Positions 7,630-14,884 of a stretch of 27,638 nucleotides of DNA are shown piece by piece. Numbering within the stretch: the stretch's first letter is position 1; the number at the start of each line of letters is the position of its first letter. A program made the position numbers and the translations under genes. Below the pieces are notes generated by a model. The model saw only the letters and a list, made by a program, of their open reading frames with translations. It did no database searches and was not told the origin of the DNA. This DNA comes from an uncultured Roseiflexaceae bacterium (GTDB lineage: Bacteria; Chloroflexota; Chloroflexia; Chloroflexales; Roseiflexaceae): assembly GCA_903868295.1 (NCBI GenBank), contig CAIPUQ010000387.1:1-27638 (forward strand). The letters are read 5' to 3'.

Positions 7630-8556
7630 ATGCATTTACGGCGATACGCGTGGATTTCGTTGCTCGTCGCCTTTATTGTCATTTTTTTGAAAATCGCCGC
7701 GTATCTCGTGACGAACTCAGTCAGCCTGTTGTCTGATGCGCTCGAATCAGTCGTCAACATATTGGGGGCATCGGCCACCATGTGGGCACTGGCGGTTTCG
7801 CGTCAGCCACCGGATGATGATCATGCACACGGGCATGACAAAGCAGAGTACTTTAGTTCAGGATTCGAAGGTGCCTTGGTCCTGATCGCCGCCATCGTCA
7901 TCATTGTTACATCCGTCCAGCGCTTACTGGACCCCATCCATATCGATGCAACAGGTATCGGGATTGGTCTGGCACTCGGTACATCAGTCATCAACTTTGT
8001 GTTGGCACGATGGCTGTTACAAGCAGCCAAAACACATGACTCTATTGCGTTAGAAGCTGATGCTCATCACATCATGAGCGACGTAGTCACGTCGATTGTC
8101 GTCTCGGTAGGGGTCGTGTTGGCAGCTACGACGTCCATACAGTGGATCGACCCACTTTTTGCACTCCTGGTGGGTCTCAACATTATTCGCACTGGGTGGG
8201 ATTTGCTCAAACGTTCAGCCGATGGGTTACTCGACGCTAGTTTGTTGCCGCATGATCATGAGCGGGTGCTCGCGGTCATTGAACGCTACAAAAGCGACAC
8301 TATCGACTTCCACGCAGTACGCACTCGGCGCTCAGGATCACGAAAATTCGTCACCTTTCACGTACTCGTTCCGGGTGAATGGAGCGTACAACGCGGTCAC
8401 GAGGTGCTCGAAGCTATCGAAATAGACCTCACTCATGCCATTCCGAATATCCACGTCACCACGCACCTCGAGCCGAACGACGACCCGAGTTCGTTCCATG
8501 ATATTGACTTACACCGGCCAATCACACAGCCAAATCCGATCGCGCCACACCGCTAA
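7630..8556 (+). CDS. Cation diffusion facilitator family transporter
   Basis: This 308-residue protein has six predicted membrane segments and a soluble C-terminal domain (about 205-290), as expected for a CDF proton/divalent-metal antiporter. The transport site in segment 5 shows H147xxxD151. In segment 2 the usual acidic and His positions read D36, E39 and N43 (SDALESVVN), a variant seen in one CDF subgroup whose metal I cannot name. A His/Asp-rich loop follows segment 2 (DDDHAHGHDKAEYFSS). The start is the ATG at 7630 with AAGG overlapping the priA stop; the longer open frame to 7519 lies inside priA. It is translationally close to priA, and its stop overlaps the stop of the opposing kinase gene by four bases. 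Confidence 0.9.
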   Translation: MHLRRYAWISLLVAFIVIFLKIAAYLVTNSVSLLSDALESVVNILGASATMWALAVSRQPPDDDHAHGHDKAEYFSSGFEGALVLIAAIVIIVTSVQRLLDPIHIDATGIGIGLALGTSVINFVLARWLLQAAKTHDSIALEADAHHIMSDVVTSIVVSVGVVLAATTSIQWIDPLFALLVGLNIIRTGWDLLKRSADGLLDASLLPHDHERVLAVIERYKSDTIDFHAVRTRRSGSRKFVTFHVLVPGEWSVQRGHEVLEAIEIDLTHAIPNIHVTTHLEPNDDPSSFHDIDLHRPITQPNPIAPHR

Positions 8557-9542
8557 GTGTGGATTGCGGTCGTGGCATGTTTGATGCTCGTCGCGAGTGA
8601 TTCGCGGTCTATTGAATCATCTGCAAGGGCATCCATAACGCGAAAAATCAACAGGTATTGCTTAATGCGTGCAACTTCAGCTGGGGTGAGTGGGGTGGTA
8701 GCCGTGTACCCTTCATTGAAACCAGCACGGAACTCTTGATGATACCCAGATCGCATCGATGCTGCCACATCAAACATCCCATCGCCGCCAACGATCAAAC
8801 CCGAGCAGTCTATTCCGTCGAGTTGGATGTGACTACTCACGGAGACGTGCGCATACTTGGGATCCACATCGCCATGGATAACCACCGGTGTAACAGGCGC
8901 GAAGATTGCTTGCTTGAGCCATGTATCCCAAAAGCGCTTGCCCATGTGTGGACCGACCGTATCGGCCAGCAAATCGATGGTGCCACGCACAGTGAGCCAC
9001 TCACGTAACACCGTAGGCCACGGGTGATTCTTCCATTGGCCGGTGGGGTTTGGCGCGCCAAACCCAGGTGCGACATTCCCATGGAGCGCACGTAATGCAC
9101 GGCCGTATTGGCGAGCTCCCACCCGTTGCAATGTTTCGTCGGTGATATCGGCGAGTGTTCCCCCAGGCAGATACGAAGCGATCACATATGCCGCAGGAAG
9201 CGTGTTGTAGCTGAGATCGCTTTTGATAACCTGCGGGAATGGCAGATGCTTGTGGGCAGCAATTCGTTTTATGTAAACTTCAGCAGCCAACAGTTCGACC
9301 GGCGCAAACACAATTGATACATTTTGTAATCCCGAAGCCTTGAGCACAATTCGTTCTGCGGTCACGGTAATCAGTGACAACGCACGCACACGCATATTCA
9401 GCGGATTGAGAATGATTGCACTGTAGTCACAAATCCGATTGAGGATCGGCCTGTTCCAGGCACTGCCGCGCTGTTCATCAAACGCTGCGGCGTCAGCATC
9501 GTGTTGGAGTGTTCTATAGCATTCTTCGAGCGAAGCTGTCAC
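8553..9542 (-). CDS. APH-fold phosphotransferase (aminoglycoside/choline kinase-like)
   Basis: This is a protein-kinase-like small-molecule kinase of about 329 residues; the substrate is unknown. With the GTG at 9542 as residue 1, the likely ATP Lys is K68 (RIVLKA), with a Glu in the next helix near residue 88, the catalytic loop HGD at 223-225 and the metal-binding Asp at D245 (GIDCSG). The catalytic-loop Asn five residues after the Asp, usual in this superfamily, is Tyr here (HGDVDPKYAHV), so activity is open. The frame is open to 9611, but that extension lies within the cysK terminator; the GTG at 9542 has AGGTGG just upstream. Resistance to an antibiotic should not be assumed. It stands alone, convergent with the cation transporter. 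Confidence 0.75.
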   Translation of the reverse strand: MTASLEECYRTLQHDADAAAFDEQRGSAWNRPILNRICDYSAIILNPLNMRVRALSLITVTAERIVLKASGLQNVSIVFAPVELLAAEVYIKRIAAHKHLPFPQVIKSDLSYNTLPAAYVIASYLPGGTLADITDETLQRVGARQYGRALRALHGNVAPGFGAPNPTGQWKNHPWPTVLREWLTVRGTIDLLADTVGPHMGKRFWDTWLKQAIFAPVTPVVIHGDVDPKYAHVSVSSHIQLDGIDCSGLIVGGDGMFDVAASMRSGYHQEFRAGFNEGYTATTPLTPAEVARIKQYLLIFRVMDALADDSIDRESLATSIKHATTAIHT

Positions 9543-9585
9543 ATGCCACCTGTACAGAGAGAGATGTATTCTGTCATTGTAAACA

Positions 9586-9621
9586 CAAAACGCGTATGCC
9601 GACGACGGCATACGCGTTTTG
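9586..9621 (-). terminator. Strong intrinsic terminator after cysK
   Basis: A perfect 16-bp stem (9586-9601 with 9606-9621) and a 4-base loop are flanked by A and T runs on both sides. On the minus strand the tail is TTTTGTGTTTAC. It lies 10 bases after the cysK stop and insulates the APH-fold gene. Confidence 0.9.
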
Positions 9622-9631
9622 CTGCTTTGAC

Positions 9632-10555
9632 CTATGCTTCGTCGGGGAACAACGCCGTGCTCAAATAGCGCTCACCAGTGCTCGCCGAAATGAAGACAAT
9701 GGTTTTGCCTGCGTTTTCGGGACGTGCTGCGAGCACTGCTGATGCATATGCAGCAGCCCCAGAACTAATGCCGACCATGAGGCCTTCTTCTTTGGCGAGA
9801 CGACGGGCAGACGCGAACGCATCGTCGTTTGAAACCTTAATGACTTCACTATACACCTCAGTGTTGAGCACTGCAGGGACAAATCCGGCACCGATTCCTT
9901 GGATTTTGTGCGGTCCTGCTTGGCCACCCGACAGGACCGGCGAAGCCTCAGGTTCGACTGCGACAATCTTGATATTTGGGTTGAACTCTCGCAGAATCTC
10001 ACCTACACCGGTGACGGTTCCACCCGTACCCACACCGGCAACAAAGAAGTCGATATTGCCGTCTGTGTCGTTCCAGATTTCTTGAGCTGTCGTCCGCCGA
10101 TGTACCGCTGGATTGGCGACATTGGTGAACTGCTGCGGGATCCATCCACCTGGAGTCTCGGCGGCAATCGCTTCGGCACGGGCAATGGCGCCACGCATTC
10201 CTTCGCTGGCGGGGGTCAACACCACCTGCGCGCCGAACCCTTTGAGCAACTTGCGCCGCTCAATGCTCATCGACTCCGGCATGGTCAGAATCATTTTGTA
10301 CCCGCGGGCTGCAGCCACCATCGCAAGCCCAATACCTGTGTTGCCGCTGGTGGGCTCGATGATCACGGTCCGCTCTGGCGAGATAAGCCCGGCTTGCTCT
10401 GCAGTGTCAATCATGGCAAAGCCGATACGGTCTTTCACACTCCCACCCGGGTTGAACCACTCGAGTTTTGCGAGCACAGTCGCCCCCTGCGAACGGATGT
10501 TCACCAGCGGCGTGTTCCCAATCAGAGCGGTGACATTTGCAAAAATACGGGCCAT
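9632..10555 (-). CDS. cysK: Cysteine synthase (O-acetylserine sulfhydrylase)
   Basis: This 307-residue PLP enzyme forms L-cysteine from O-acetylserine and sulfide in the cytoplasm. K41 in GGSVKDR is the PLP Schiff-base lysine. TSGNTG at 69-74 binds the substrate carboxylate, GTGGT at 176-180 holds the PLP phosphate, and GISSGAA at 262-268 completes the cofactor pocket. The length and motif order are standard for CysK; a CysM-type or cystathionine-synthase-like specificity cannot be excluded from sequence alone. The start ATG at 10555 is preceded by AAGGAGG. It is transcribed alone, between its own promoter and a strong terminator. No cysE is in the window. Confidence 0.94.
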   Translation of the reverse strand: MARIFANVTALIGNTPLVNIRSQGATVLAKLEWFNPGGSVKDRIGFAMIDTAEQAGLISPERTVIIEPTSGNTGIGLAMVAAARGYKMILTMPESMSIERRKLLKGFGAQVVLTPASEGMRGAIARAEAIAAETPGGWIPQQFTNVANPAVHRRTTAQEIWNDTDGNIDFFVAGVGTGGTVTGVGEILREFNPNIKIVAVEPEASPVLSGGQAGPHKIQGIGAGFVPAVLNTEVYSEVIKVSNDDAFASARRLAKEEGLMVGISSGAAAYASAVLAARPENAGKTIVFISASTGERYLSTALFPDEA

Positions 10556-10604
10556 CGGGAAGCCTCCTTAAACACGAGTAAACAACTATGATTTATCAAG
10601 ATTA

Positions 10605-10632
10605 AGTATACCAAATCATGCAAGGAACGCAA
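10605..10632 (-). promoter_or_regulatory. Promoter of cysK
   Basis: On the minus strand an extended -10 (TGG then TATACT, hexamer at 10605-10610) has a weak TTGCGT -35 at 10627-10632 with 16-bp spacing. The leader to the cysK ATG would be about 45 bases. A short inverted repeat (GTGCA/TGCAC, 10633-10647) abuts the -35. Confidence 0.55.
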
Positions 10633-10747
10633 GTGCATGGAGTGCACAACAATCTGCGCCCATTACTGCTGTGCCGAGACAAATCTATGCAACAATGCAC
10701 ACTGATGCGACGTCATCCCATTGGGAACAGAAAGAAGGAGATTTTTT

Positions 10748-11149
10748 ATGACAAACTCAGAAGAACAGCGGACCACGCAATCAGGTGATCAACAGCAACA
10801 CACGCACGACAATGTTTCTTTGCTCGATGAATTGCGCGCATTAGGCACGCAATTAGAAGCAGTTGCTCGGGCATTCTTGGCAAGTAACAAAGCGCATCAA
10901 ATGCAGCAGGATTTGCAGACGGGGGTGAACGAACTCATCACCAAACTACAAGGCATCGGCACGAATGAAACGGTCGTAGAAGTGACCGAAAAAGGCAAAC
11001 AGCTGGTCGAAAAGGCGCTCGAAAATCCAACTGTGACCGATGCACATGCCAAAGTCGTGAACAAACTCGGCAGTTTAAACGAAGATTTACGCAAACTTGC
11101 ATCGACCCTTGCAGACGACAAAAAGCGTGACGAACAACCACCGGTCTAA
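10748..11149 (+). CDS. Small helical protein of unknown function
   Basis: This 133-residue soluble, highly charged protein is not one I recognise as a named family. After a disordered Gln/Thr/Ser-rich start (about 1-25), it is predicted to be almost entirely amphipathic helix to about residue 120, with heptad-like leucines (LLDELRALGTQLEAVARAF) and a charged tail. It has no Cys, no membrane segment and no signal peptide. The pattern resembles apolipoprotein-like or stress-associated helical proteins, but no function follows from that. The ATG at 10748 has a good AAGGAG ribosome site, and a dedicated terminator follows 12 bases after the stop, so it is a real single-gene unit, divergent from cysK. 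Confidence 0.85.
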   Translation: MTNSEEQRTTQSGDQQQHTHDNVSLLDELRALGTQLEAVARAFLASNKAHQMQQDLQTGVNELITKLQGIGTNETVVEVTEKGKQLVEKALENPTVTDAHAKVVNKLGSLNEDLRKLASTLADDKKRDEQPPV

Positions 11150-11161
11150 CCATCAATGACC

Positions 11162-11195
11162 AACCCGTCGCATGGAAACATGTGACGGGTTTTTG
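11162..11195 (+). terminator. Intrinsic terminator of the small helical protein gene
   Basis: Arms 11162-11174 and 11179-11191 pair over 13 bp with one G-T pair around a GAAA loop, followed by a T run ending at 11194. It is a textbook rho-independent terminator on the plus strand. Confidence 0.92.
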
Positions 11196-11228
11196 TATCT
11201 GCATTGGTCGCGTACAAACTCCCTACAG

Positions 11229-11247
11229 AGAGCAGTGTGAATGCTCT
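11229..11247 (-). terminator. Weak hairpin downstream of the SDR gene
   Basis: Six-bp arms AGAGCA (11229-11234) and TGCTCT (11242-11247) enclose a 7-base loop, about 45 bases after the SDR stop. There is no clear T run, so a role in ending the five-gene operon is only possible. Confidence 0.25.
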
Positions 11248-11289
11248 GTTCGAAGCAAGCGGGGAATGATGTCCTGCGTGTGTGTTCGT

Positions 11290-12135
11290 TTACGCTATTC
11301 CACACTGTCGCATACTCAGGTCCCACAACCGTCGTCGACTGGTCACGTCATACGAAGCCCGAGAAGAAGCGACTGGCTTTGCTTGTGAAAAATAGAGACC
11401 AGTCGACTGACTCAGCGTTGGGTCCATCGCCAGTGCAATGCTCGTCTGTGCACCCGCCTCGGGACTAATCGCAAAAAACTTTGCCAGCAACCCATTGAGT
11501 GCCATGAACATCCCCGTGTTATTGCTCCCAAACCCTGTTGCCACAAAACCGGGATGGAGCGCGTTGGCAGTAACATCCGAATCTGCCAAGCGGTGCGCTA
11601 CCTCGTAGGTAAAAAGAATATTCGCAAGCTTGGATTGTGCATACGCACGCAGGCCACTATATGAGCGTTCTGCCTGCAGATCATCAAAGTTGATAGACGT
11701 ACTAATGTGGGCTGCAGACGAAACGGTGACGATGCGCGACGGGGCTGATGCGCGCAACAAGGGTAACAGCCGATGCGTCAACAAAAACGGAGCGAGATGG
11801 TTCGTGGCCCAGGTTAACTCGAACCCATCTTGCGACAGTTGCCGTGTCGAGTAGAATCCCCCAGCATTATTCACGAGCACATCTACACGATTGTAGTCAG
11901 TAATGATGCCACTTGCCAGTGCGTCGACCTGAGCGAGCGAAGCAAAATCTGCCAATCGCGTATCAACCATTGCGTCAGGGAACTCAGCGAGGATCCGATC
12001 GCGCGCTGCGTTACATCGATCGGGGTTGCGCCCCACCAGGATAACCGTATCTCCCCGTTTGGCGAGCGCACGTGCGGTGTGCCAACCAATCCCACTTGTC
12101 CCGCCAGTGACTATCGAGACGCGTGCCTCGTCCAT
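11290..12135 (-). CDS. Short-chain dehydrogenase/reductase, retinol-dehydrogenase-like
   Basis: This 281-residue classical SDR oxidoreductase has the cofactor loop TGGTSGIG at 10-17 and R36 after the second strand (LVGRN), which suggests NADP(H). NNAG is at 89-92. The catalytic serine is S140 (VTVSSAAH), with Y165xxxK169 (YAQSK) completing the active site. The overall pattern resembles bacterial relatives of retinol dehydrogenases; the substrate cannot be read from sequence. The ATG at 12135 has AGGAGG upstream. It is the last gene of the five-gene minus-strand operon, 21 bases after the PucR-type regulator, so its substrate may be linked to the regulator's signal or to the sugar enzymes upstream, which is inference. 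Confidence 0.9.
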   Translation of the reverse strand: MDEARVSIVTGGTSGIGWHTARALAKRGDTVILVGRNPDRCNAARDRILAEFPDAMVDTRLADFASLAQVDALASGIITDYNRVDVLVNNAGGFYSTRQLSQDGFELTWATNHLAPFLLTHRLLPLLRASAPSRIVTVSSAAHISTSINFDDLQAERSYSGLRAYAQSKLANILFTYEVAHRLADSDVTANALHPGFVATGFGSNNTGMFMALNGLLAKFFAISPEAGAQTSIALAMDPTLSQSTGLYFSQAKPVASSRASYDVTSRRRLWDLSMRQCGIA

Positions 12136-12156
12136 GCGATACCTCCTACAACGCTC

Positions 12157-13689
12157 CTACAATGATGAATGCTGAAAAAGCGGATGAAATTTGACAGAAA
12201 TCCACAGGCACAAGCGTGTTTCAGGGTCTTCGAGATCCACGCCACAGATCTGGCTGATGCGAGTAAGTCGATAGAGCAAGGTGTTGCGATGCACATGCAA
12301 CGTCTCGGCAGTACGCGCAAGATTGCCTGAACAAGCGAAATACATGAGTAGCGTCTGCATGAGTTCAGCGTTTTGTTCACGGTCATAATCGAGGAGCGGG
12401 CCGAGGTGTCGACGATAGAACACATGAGCATCTTCACGCTGCACCATCGAGAGCAAGAGTTGATATATGCCTATGCTGTCGAACGTGGCTACGGTTGTTT
12501 TGCCTGCACCAGGGAGCATGCGGACCTGTTCTGCATCATGAACCGAGTGCTTCCAATCTTCGATCCTTGCCGAACCGCGCCCCTGCACGATCCGCAAGCT
12601 TGCACACTGGGCGCGCAGCGGGGCAGTCAACAGGGCAAGTACCCCGTTGGGTTCGGTGTTCTGTTCGTCTTGTGCAACGAAGCACAAAATGCCAGCCTCG
12701 TGCTCAATCCAGGGGATATGTATGGAATACTCGCGGATAGTCTTGGCAAACAGGTTCTGCAATTGCGTGACAAGGGGCTTTTCGGCGCACAACAGTGTTG
12801 CTCGTTGCGGGCTTTTGAGATCATAGCCAAATTCACGGGCTCGTTGTTGGATGGTCAGGTGATCGGTGAGTTGTCCGGACAGTACTTGTTCGACGAAGTT
12901 TCCACGGAAGCGGGCCTCAGCAGCACTGAGCGCTTGCGCCTTCGTAAATTCGAGTGCAAGGGCCATCGTCGCGCGTTTGATTGTTGCCCTATCTGACTCT
13001 GTCAATGATGTACCAAAAATCACACTGTACCCAAGGATGAGTTCGCCTGCACGCAGTACTTCACAATAAAACTGAAACCCGTGGACGGTACTCGAACCCT
13101 CACAGGGTACGTAATCAGGGACAATGGTATTTGGGCTGCGCACGGTATCTGCGCAGACGAGTTCACTCTTGGCAGAATACACCGACACGAACCGCCCCGT
13201 GCGCCGTGCCAAGACATTGACCATAGCGGGGATCCCAGCCCCAGTCAACGCCATTTCGCCCATTTCGAGTGCAATTTGGGCTGCTCTGCGATCAGTTTGC
13301 GCTTCGAAATCACTCACCAACCGCTGCAGTTCCCGGTCAACGTTGCGGATGTCGACATCATCTGCGAGATTCAACAGCGGCAGCGCGTGGCGCTCAGCCA
13401 ATGCAATCGCACTTTCATCGACGCTCCCGACTACAGCGAGTGCGGCAATTGGCACCGATACGAGCCGTTCGATGAGCATCGTCAGTGACAGCGGTGGGTC
13501 GATATCCCGGAGCGAGCGGATCGAAACGAGGGCAAATTCGTTCCCGCGCAGATCAGTGAACAACGGCGCAACGGCACGGGCTATGACGGGCCAACTCACC
13601 AATCGATGCAACCCACTTGCACCAGCCAATAGGGTGGTCCCGATGGGCAGTGCCAGTCGGATTGCATCATGAACGGTTACATCGGACAT
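12157..13689 (-). CDS. PucR-family transcriptional regulator
   Basis: This 510-residue regulator has an N-terminal PucR domain (about 1-125; MSDVTVHDAIRLALP, then DLRGNEFALVSI). A linker and a probable GAF-like region (about 150-270) and a GGDEF-like central part of the CdaR/PucR type follow. The C-terminal PucR helix-turn-helix (about 440-505) shows TAETLHVHRNTLLYRL. Characterised members control purine catabolism or other local metabolic genes in response to a small ligand. The frame is open to 13836, but the ATG at 13689 matches the family's N-terminus and has AGGGG upstream. It begins 40 bases after the GNAT gene and 21 bases before the SDR. Its place inside the operon suggests it controls these genes. 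Confidence 0.92.
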   Translation of the reverse strand: MSDVTVHDAIRLALPIGTTLLAGASGLHRLVSWPVIARAVAPLFTDLRGNEFALVSIRSLRDIDPPLSLTMLIERLVSVPIAALAVVGSVDESAIALAERHALPLLNLADDVDIRNVDRELQRLVSDFEAQTDRRAAQIALEMGEMALTGAGIPAMVNVLARRTGRFVSVYSAKSELVCADTVRSPNTIVPDYVPCEGSSTVHGFQFYCEVLRAGELILGYSVIFGTSLTESDRATIKRATMALALEFTKAQALSAAEARFRGNFVEQVLSGQLTDHLTIQQRAREFGYDLKSPQRATLLCAEKPLVTQLQNLFAKTIREYSIHIPWIEHEAGILCFVAQDEQNTEPNGVLALLTAPLRAQCASLRIVQGRGSARIEDWKHSVHDAEQVRMLPGAGKTTVATFDSIGIYQLLLSMVQREDAHVFYRRHLGPLLDYDREQNAELMQTLLMYFACSGNLARTAETLHVHRNTLLYRLTRISQICGVDLEDPETRLCLWISVKFHPLFQHSSL

Positions 13690-13729
13690 CTGAGCCCCTC
13701 TCCTGCCGCTGGATATGCAACGACCAACC

Positions 13730-14881
13730 TTACGACCGGAAGAACGGCAAAACGGGCGTGATACAGGGGAACAAGATCTCGCAGAGTGGTAATTCTGTAT
13801 CGTCACATGCAAGCATGCCCGCACGGCGGAGCGCACTCACCGAGCGATATCCGAAGCAGAGTTGTGCCAACGCAGGGAGTTCAATAGAACGCATGCGCAC
13901 TGCGGCTTCACGTGTGCCATCAATGATTGTCACGACGCCGGCAGTGAGCATAATCATAGCCCGTTCATCGCTGATCTCGAGACGCACCCCACCAACCCAA
14001 TCAGCGTATCCCGATGCAGCAATGCGTGCAGTAAACGCAGGAATCAATGCCGTCAACATGGTCGGCAAATCGATGATTCCACCCAATACACCGAATGGCG
14101 TTGCTGCGTGCAACCGTAACTCGGCACCAACTGCTAACGCCATCCGCGCGAGTGGATGTTCCGGTGACACGGCGATTTGCAGTGCGTTGGCACCAATGGT
14201 GTCGACAAGCCCATCAATGAGGTCTCCGGCTGCGCCGTCATCGGTTACCACTGCGCGCCGACAAACGGTACCCTCGTCCGTGACTTCGAGCTGTGCAGCC
14301 CCACGTAATTGACCATCACGGCTCGTGAGGAGGAACCAGTCTGTGGGTCCAATATCTTCCCAATCGACAACATCCACACTCCCCGTCGGTCGAACACGCT
14401 GGATATCGCTCAGCCGTTGCAGAACGTCACTATCTGCCGCAATCCGTTGCGTGGTGCCAGGCTGTGGACGAGACATCCGTGGCGGGTGCGTCCAAGACGT
14501 GGTGGCGGTGTATGAAATAGGAGCAAACCCGTACGCAGCCCACGCAATGGAGTCGCCTGAGCGCAATACAATGCCGATACCTTCGTCGAGGGCTGCAGCA
14601 GCATGCATCATGGTCAGTTCGACAACTTCTGCAGTGTCAGGGGTAGCAGTGAACGATTGGCGACGGATTATCGCGACATCGACAATTGTGCCTTGAATAG
14701 CCAGCCGATTGTGCGTCATTACAGAGACAGCTACGAGTGTTTGATCATTCCAAACGGTCAGCAGCGAGCTCGGACGAGCCCGTCTGACGCTCAACCATGC
14801 ATCGACAGAACCGAACTGTGTGTGTACTTGGGCAATTTGATCGGGACGAAGGCCGTCCCAAAACTGATACGAACGCTGCAT
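13730..14881 (-). CDS. Eis-like GNAT/SCP2-type protein, probably degenerate
   Basis: This 383-residue protein's layout resembles the Eis family: an N-terminal GNAT half (about 1-130, with IVLRSGDSIAWAAYGFAP near 103-120), a second GNAT-like half (about 145-265), and a C-terminal sterol-carrier-like region (about 270-375). The acetyl-CoA loop expected as R/QxxGxG/A before the central helix reads RRQSFTATPDTAE, without the glycines, so catalysis by the N-terminal half is doubtful. Eis proteins acetylate amines on aminoglycosides or proteins; no substrate is implied here. The ATG at 14881 has AGAGGA upstream, inside the 3' end of the kinase fusion gene. It starts 3 bases after that gene's stop, which indicates translational coupling. 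The family call is from pattern only. Confidence 0.6.
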   Translation of the reverse strand: MQRSYQFWDGLRPDQIAQVHTQFGSVDAWLSVRRARPSSLLTVWNDQTLVAVSVMTHNRLAIQGTIVDVAIIRRQSFTATPDTAEVVELTMMHAAAALDEGIGIVLRSGDSIAWAAYGFAPISYTATTSWTHPPRMSRPQPGTTQRIAADSDVLQRLSDIQRVRPTGSVDVVDWEDIGPTDWFLLTSRDGQLRGAAQLEVTDEGTVCRRAVVTDDGAAGDLIDGLVDTIGANALQIAVSPEHPLARMALAVGAELRLHAATPFGVLGGIIDLPTMLTALIPAFTARIAASGYADWVGGVRLEISDERAMIMLTAGVVTIIDGTREAAVRMRSIELPALAQLCFGYRSVSALRRAGMLACDDTELPLCEILFPCITPVLPFFRS

Positions 14882-14884
14882 TGT

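Noticed and set aside
8553..9542. Reading the APH-fold protein as an aminoglycoside resistance gene
   Set aside because: Only the fold-level motifs match, the catalytic-loop Asn is missing, and there is no mobile-element context. The substrate is unknown.
9542..9611. Upstream extension of the APH-fold kinase to an ATG at 9611
   Set aside because: The ATG sits within the cysK terminator stem, so transcripts of the kinase would not sensibly begin there; a GTG at 9542 has a ribosome site.
10633..10647. GTGCA-N5-TGCAC inverted repeat beside the cysK -35
   Set aside because: The arms are only five bases, so it is easily chance. Noted within the cysK promoter entry but not called an operator.
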